From an uncultured delta proteobacterium (lineage in GTDB: Bacteria > Desulfobacterota > Desulfobulbia > Desulfobulbales > Desulfocapsaceae), in NCBI GenBank assembly GCA_903875445.1, contig CAIQWD010000090.1, forward strand, positions 1 through 64,000: DNA of 64,000 nucleotides. Direction: 5' to 3'. Positions within the stretch are counted from its first letter, which is position 1, and each line of letters begins with the position of its first letter. Both the position numbers and the translations under genes were made by a program. The notes beneath the pieces are model-generated. The model searched no databases, was not told the origin of the DNA, and saw only the letters and a list, made by a program, of their open reading frames with translations. Shown piece after piece: positions 61,594 through 64,000 of the stretch.

Positions 61594-62039
61594 AACAAAA
61601 CACATTAGAGTTGGCAGTTGGTTTATTCATGCTTATCGGTTTTGCAGCCTTTGTTTATCTGGCCCTGCAATTGGGGGAGGTTTCTTTTCTCCGTCAGGGC
61701 AGCACCTATGTTCTTAAGGCTGAATTCGACAATGTTGCCGGTATCAAAAAAGGCGCGGCGGTACAGGTCGCCGGAGTCACGGTTGGGGAGGTTGCCGAGG
61801 TTGCCTTGAGTGCCACGGAAGCCGCCTTACTGTCTCTCCGCATTGAAAAGACCTTGAAAGTACCCGTTGATTCGATTGCCTCGGTTAAATCCCAGGGTAT
61901 AATCGGTGACAAATACATCCAGTTGAATCTTGGCGGTAATGAGAAAAAGTTTAACCCCGGAGAAGTCATAAAGGAAACAGAGTCTTCCGTTGACATAGAA
62001 TCACTCATTAGTAAATTCGCCTTCGGCAGTGCTAAATAA
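61590..62039 (+). CDS. mlaD: MlaD-family (MCE domain) lipid-binding protein
   Basis: 149 residues from ATG 61590, an ATGA overlap with mlaF. An N-terminal membrane anchor (LELAVGLFMLIGFAAFVYLA) is followed by one MCE domain (YVLKAEFDNVAGIKKGAAVQ, VAGVTVGEVAEVAL, VKSQGIIGDKYIQLNLGG). MCE proteins form hexameric rings that pass lipids across the periplasm. Length is typical of proteobacterial MlaD. The core of the mla complex is thus complete apart from MlaB. Confidence 0.94.
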   Translation: MKQNTLELAVGLFMLIGFAAFVYLALQLGEVSFLRQGSTYVLKAEFDNVAGIKKGAAVQVAGVTVGEVAEVALSATEAALLSLRIEKTLKVPVDSIASVKSQGIIGDKYIQLNLGGNEKKFNPGEVIKETESSVDIESLISKFAFGSAK

Positions 62040-62093
62040 AGGACTCTGGTTTTTGATCTTCTTTAAACAAATTCATCTATGGTCAATGTCATT

Positions 62094-62702
62094 ATGAAAA
62101 ATACATATCTTCTGTTGCTTACGGTGCTCTTTTTGCTTGGTAGTAATTTGCAGGCGGCCGAGAAGGGGCCAACAGCCGACTTAAAACCGATTCTTCAGGA
62201 TTTAACAGCCGTTTTGGCAGACAAAAGTCTGAAAGGCGACGAGCATCGCACCGAGAGGCGGGAGAAAATAATGTCGCTTATCAAACATGGTTTTGATTTT
62301 CGCGAGATGTCAAAAAGAGTTCTCGGAAAAACATGGCAAGATATTAGCGATAAGGAACGCGATAATTTCACCACTCTCATGACGAAACTCTTGGAAAATG
62401 TCTATATCGGCAAACTTGAAAGCTATTCGGGACAGACTCTTGAATATGCCGGAGAGGTCATTAAAGAGGAAAGAGGACAGGTGTCGGTTCTTTTGGACAA
62501 TGCCGGGGTGAAAATTCCCATTCACTACATCATGCAGAAAACCGATATAAGGTGGATGGTATATGATATCAATATCGAAGGGGTAAGCCTGGTGCGAAAC
62601 TATCAGGAGCAGTTTAAGGCTATCCTCCGAAAAGATAATTACCAAGGATTGGTCAAGGTCTTGGAAGAAAAAATCAGTACCTTTTCCACGGACCTGAAGT
62701 AG
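62094..62702 (+). CDS. mlaC: MlaC-family periplasmic phospholipid-binding protein
   Basis: 202 residues from ATG 62094, which starts a good signal peptide (MKNTYLLLLTVLFLLGSNLQ, cut after QAA near 22); ATG 62079 would add five residues and neither has a clear ribosome-binding site. The Tgt2/MlaC fold is seen in ADLKPILQDLTAVLADKSLK, FDFREMSKRVLGKTWQDISD and IHYIMQKTDIRWMVYDINIEG, ending GVSLVRNYQEQFKAILR. It ferries phospholipid through the periplasm. It is the last transport gene of the operon, before a cNMP-binding-domain gene. Confidence 0.93.
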   Translation: MKNTYLLLLTVLFLLGSNLQAAEKGPTADLKPILQDLTAVLADKSLKGDEHRTERREKIMSLIKHGFDFREMSKRVLGKTWQDISDKERDNFTTLMTKLLENVYIGKLESYSGQTLEYAGEVIKEERGQVSVLLDNAGVKIPIHYIMQKTDIRWMVYDINIEGVSLVRNYQEQFKAILRKDNYQGLVKVLEEKISTFSTDLK

Positions 62703-62708
62703 GCAGTT

Positions 62709-63158
62709 ATGGTGGAATATAGCTCTCAGCTGCACGAGGGGTGTTTCCCTTTTCTGCATAAAGCAGAGGCCTCAGCTTTATTTTCTGCCATGGAACTTGC
62801 CGAAATCAAAGCCGGAACTACCCTCTATACTGCAAACGATTCTGCAGACTGTCTGTATGTGCTTGTTTCCGGGAGAATAGCAGTGCAGAAACAAACAGGG
62901 TTTGCTGATCGGATGCAGGTGGTCGCCTTGCTCGATCCCGGCGCGCCCCTTGGTGAAAGCGGCATGTTGGATGGCCAGTCGCGGGGGGCAACGCTTACGG
63001 CTGTTGCCGATTCGCGTCTGCTGGTATTGTCCCGGCAAGCATTTGCCGAAATCACTTCAAGTACCCCCGCTCTTGCCGTCAAAGTACTCACATGGGTGCT
63101 GGGCAGAATTGCCTTGAGATTGCAGAAAAGTTCCGAACGTCTCGCGCATGTGCTGTGA
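62709..63158 (+). CDS. Stand-alone cyclic-nucleotide-binding-domain protein
   Basis: 149 residues with one cNMP-binding beta-roll (KAGTTLYTANDSADCLYVLV, GRIAVQKQ, VVALLDPGAPLGESGMLDG), but no helix-turn-helix or other output domain. The phosphate-binding cassette reads APLGESGMLDGQSRGATLTA, where the canonical Arg-Ser/Thr would be RGATLTA, so nucleotide binding is plausible but unproven. It lies 6 bases after mlaC and is probably co-transcribed with the mla genes. Its role is unknown; a sensor for the transporter is speculation. Confidence 0.8.
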   Translation: MVEYSSQLHEGCFPFLHKAEASALFSAMELAEIKAGTTLYTANDSADCLYVLVSGRIAVQKQTGFADRMQVVALLDPGAPLGESGMLDGQSRGATLTAVADSRLLVLSRQAFAEITSSTPALAVKVLTWVLGRIALRLQKSSERLAHVL

Positions 63159-63352
63159 AATGACTGCAAATGAAGGGGCAATGAGTCGGTTGTGGTTTCT
63201 TGCGGGTGTGCTGGAAATGTTTGCATTTCTGCATTCCTCCGGATAGATTTTCTCTGCTTCTCCATTTTTTCTCTAGCCAATCTTGGAGAAATTGTTTATT
63301 TTTCCTTTCTTTTATTTTTACCAGTTGTCGATTTCGATTGTGATTTTCTGCT

Positions 63353-63868
63353 ATGAGATTGCTTTTTGACGAAATTACCGGAAAAACCGACCGGTATTCC
63401 ATCCACGACAGCCACTGGTTTCCATCTGCCCGGGAATATTCAGTCATTGCTGCAACTGCCACTTTCAGTGTTTCCCGGCAAGACCATGAAACGGTATTTC
63501 TTAAGGGGGAAATACAAGGCAGATGCAAGGTGGTATGCGACAGGTGTGGTGAATCGTATGAAGAGAACCTGCAAAGTGCCTTTGTCTATCTGGCTACGAC
63601 CAGAGAAGAAGATACCGTAACGGTGGCCGAACAGGAATGCAGTGATGAGGACGCCCTTATCCTCTACCTTACGGAGCCGATAATAGAAGTTGATGAAATC
63701 TTAAGAGAACAGGCATTATTGGCTGTTCCGCAGAAGAATGTGTGCAGTGAGGATTGCGAAGGTATCTGTGCCGGTTGCGGTGTTGTTTTAAAGAAAGAAC
63801 CCTGCCGCTGTGAACCGGACATACGTAATTCGCCCTTTGCCGTTCTTAAAAAAATGAAGAACCTATAA
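63353..63868 (+). CDS. DUF177/YceD-family protein
   Basis: 171 residues. Conserved elements: GRCKVVCDRCGESYEENLQS in the centre (Cys pair), DPILYL-type strand DEDALILYLTEPIIEVD, ILREQALLAVP, and the C-terminal zinc-like CSEDCEGICAGCG. YceD proteins are encoded directly before rpmF throughout bacteria and have been linked to 23S rRNA processing or accumulation. Here it is 44 bases ahead of rpmF. Confidence 0.9.
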   Translation: MRLLFDEITGKTDRYSIHDSHWFPSAREYSVIAATATFSVSRQDHETVFLKGEIQGRCKVVCDRCGESYEENLQSAFVYLATTREEDTVTVAEQECSDEDALILYLTEPIIEVDEILREQALLAVPQKNVCSEDCEGICAGCGVVLKKEPCRCEPDIRNSPFAVLKKMKNL

Positions 63869-63912
63869 AAAACTTTTCAATGGTATGATACATACCTGTT
63901 TTGGAGGATACA

Positions 63913-64000
63913 ATGGCTTTACCCAAAAGACGACATTCACATTCTCGCACTCGGCTTCGACGTTCCCACGATGCTCTGACAGCGCCCGGCCTCTCAATTT
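63913..64000 (+). CDS. rpmF: 50S ribosomal protein L32 (cut by window end)
   Basis: The first 29 codons are visible, beginning MALPKRRHSHSRTRLRRSHD, which is the conserved L32 N-terminus. TTGGAGGA lies about 6 bases upstream of the ATG. The stop lies beyond the window. The fabD/plsX genes often found downstream cannot be seen. Confidence 0.95.
   Translation, partial: MALPKRRHSHSRTRLRRSHDALTAPGLSI

Overview
The window reads as a chromosomal segment of an anaerobic, sulfidogenic Desulfobacterota bacterium, most likely of the Desulfobulbales type. That is inference from gene content: a nearly complete methylmalonyl-CoA (succinate-propionate) pathway built around a transcarboxylase, direct sulfhydrylation genes for Cys and Met, a short-form ThiC, an octaheme c-type cytochrome with its own outer-membrane porin, and long AT-rich spacers between GC-richer operons. 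No rRNA, CRISPR array, prophage or complete insertion sequence was seen. One tRNA (Cys, GCA) is present.

Layout. 1-5 kb: the start of a possible transposase at the window edge, a large secreted two-barrel glycoside-hydrolase-like protein, an FKBP isomerase and an HtrA protease. 5.1-10.1 kb: a TPP-riboswitch-controlled thiamine operon (thiS-thiG-thiH-thiF-thiE-thiC) closed by an inverted repeat. 10.1-13.5 kb: a LysR regulator, then a worn accessory patch (DUF4143-type ATPase, IS630 transposase scrap, nucleotidyltransferase tail, N-terminally cut BrnT toxin with its antitoxin) and an ArsR-type regulator. 13.7-18 kb: a respiratory or electron-transfer operon read leftwards (DUF3373-like porin, small secreted protein, octaheme cytochrome, small Cys-containing secreted protein) behind a promoter covered by two palindromes. 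18.9-24.7 kb: a sulfur-assimilation operon (TPR protein, metY, metX, metW, cysE, cysK). 25-31.5 kb: glycogen phosphorylase, tRNA-Cys, RNase III, a radical SAM protein and an ABC-F ATPase.

32.3-52.7 kb is the metabolic core. An OFA-type MFS carrier, acetyl-CoA synthetase, a degenerate site-2-protease-like membrane protein and a CoA-transferase-like/GNAT fusion are followed by propionyl-CoA synthetase, succinyl-CoA synthetase (sucCD), the transcarboxylase 12S subunit, two small proteins, a fused 5S-biotin-carrier subunit and a gamma-carbonic-anhydrase-like protein. Facing them are meaB, methylmalonyl-CoA mutase, methylmalonyl-CoA epimerase and a TetR regulator. Together these interconvert propionate, propionyl-CoA, methylmalonyl-CoA and succinate, with pyruvate/oxaloacetate as transcarboxylation partner. 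Next come AcuC- and AcuB-like proteins, classically linked to control of acyl-CoA synthetases by lysine (de)acetylation, and a malonyl-CoA decarboxylase. 56.3-64 kb: RNase D, an orphan YejB/YejE permease pair, an Mla-type lipid transport operon (mlaE-F-D-C) with a cyclic-nucleotide-binding-domain protein, and the start of the DUF177-rpmF operon.

The most unusual items are: the CoA-transferase/GNAT fusion with Gln where the catalytic Glu of related CoA-transferases is expected; the M50-like protein that has lost its metal ligands next to acsA; the combination of these with AcuC/AcuB as a possible acylation-control circuit; a 106-bp structured repeat present twice in opposite orientation; and the porin-octaheme cytochrome operon.
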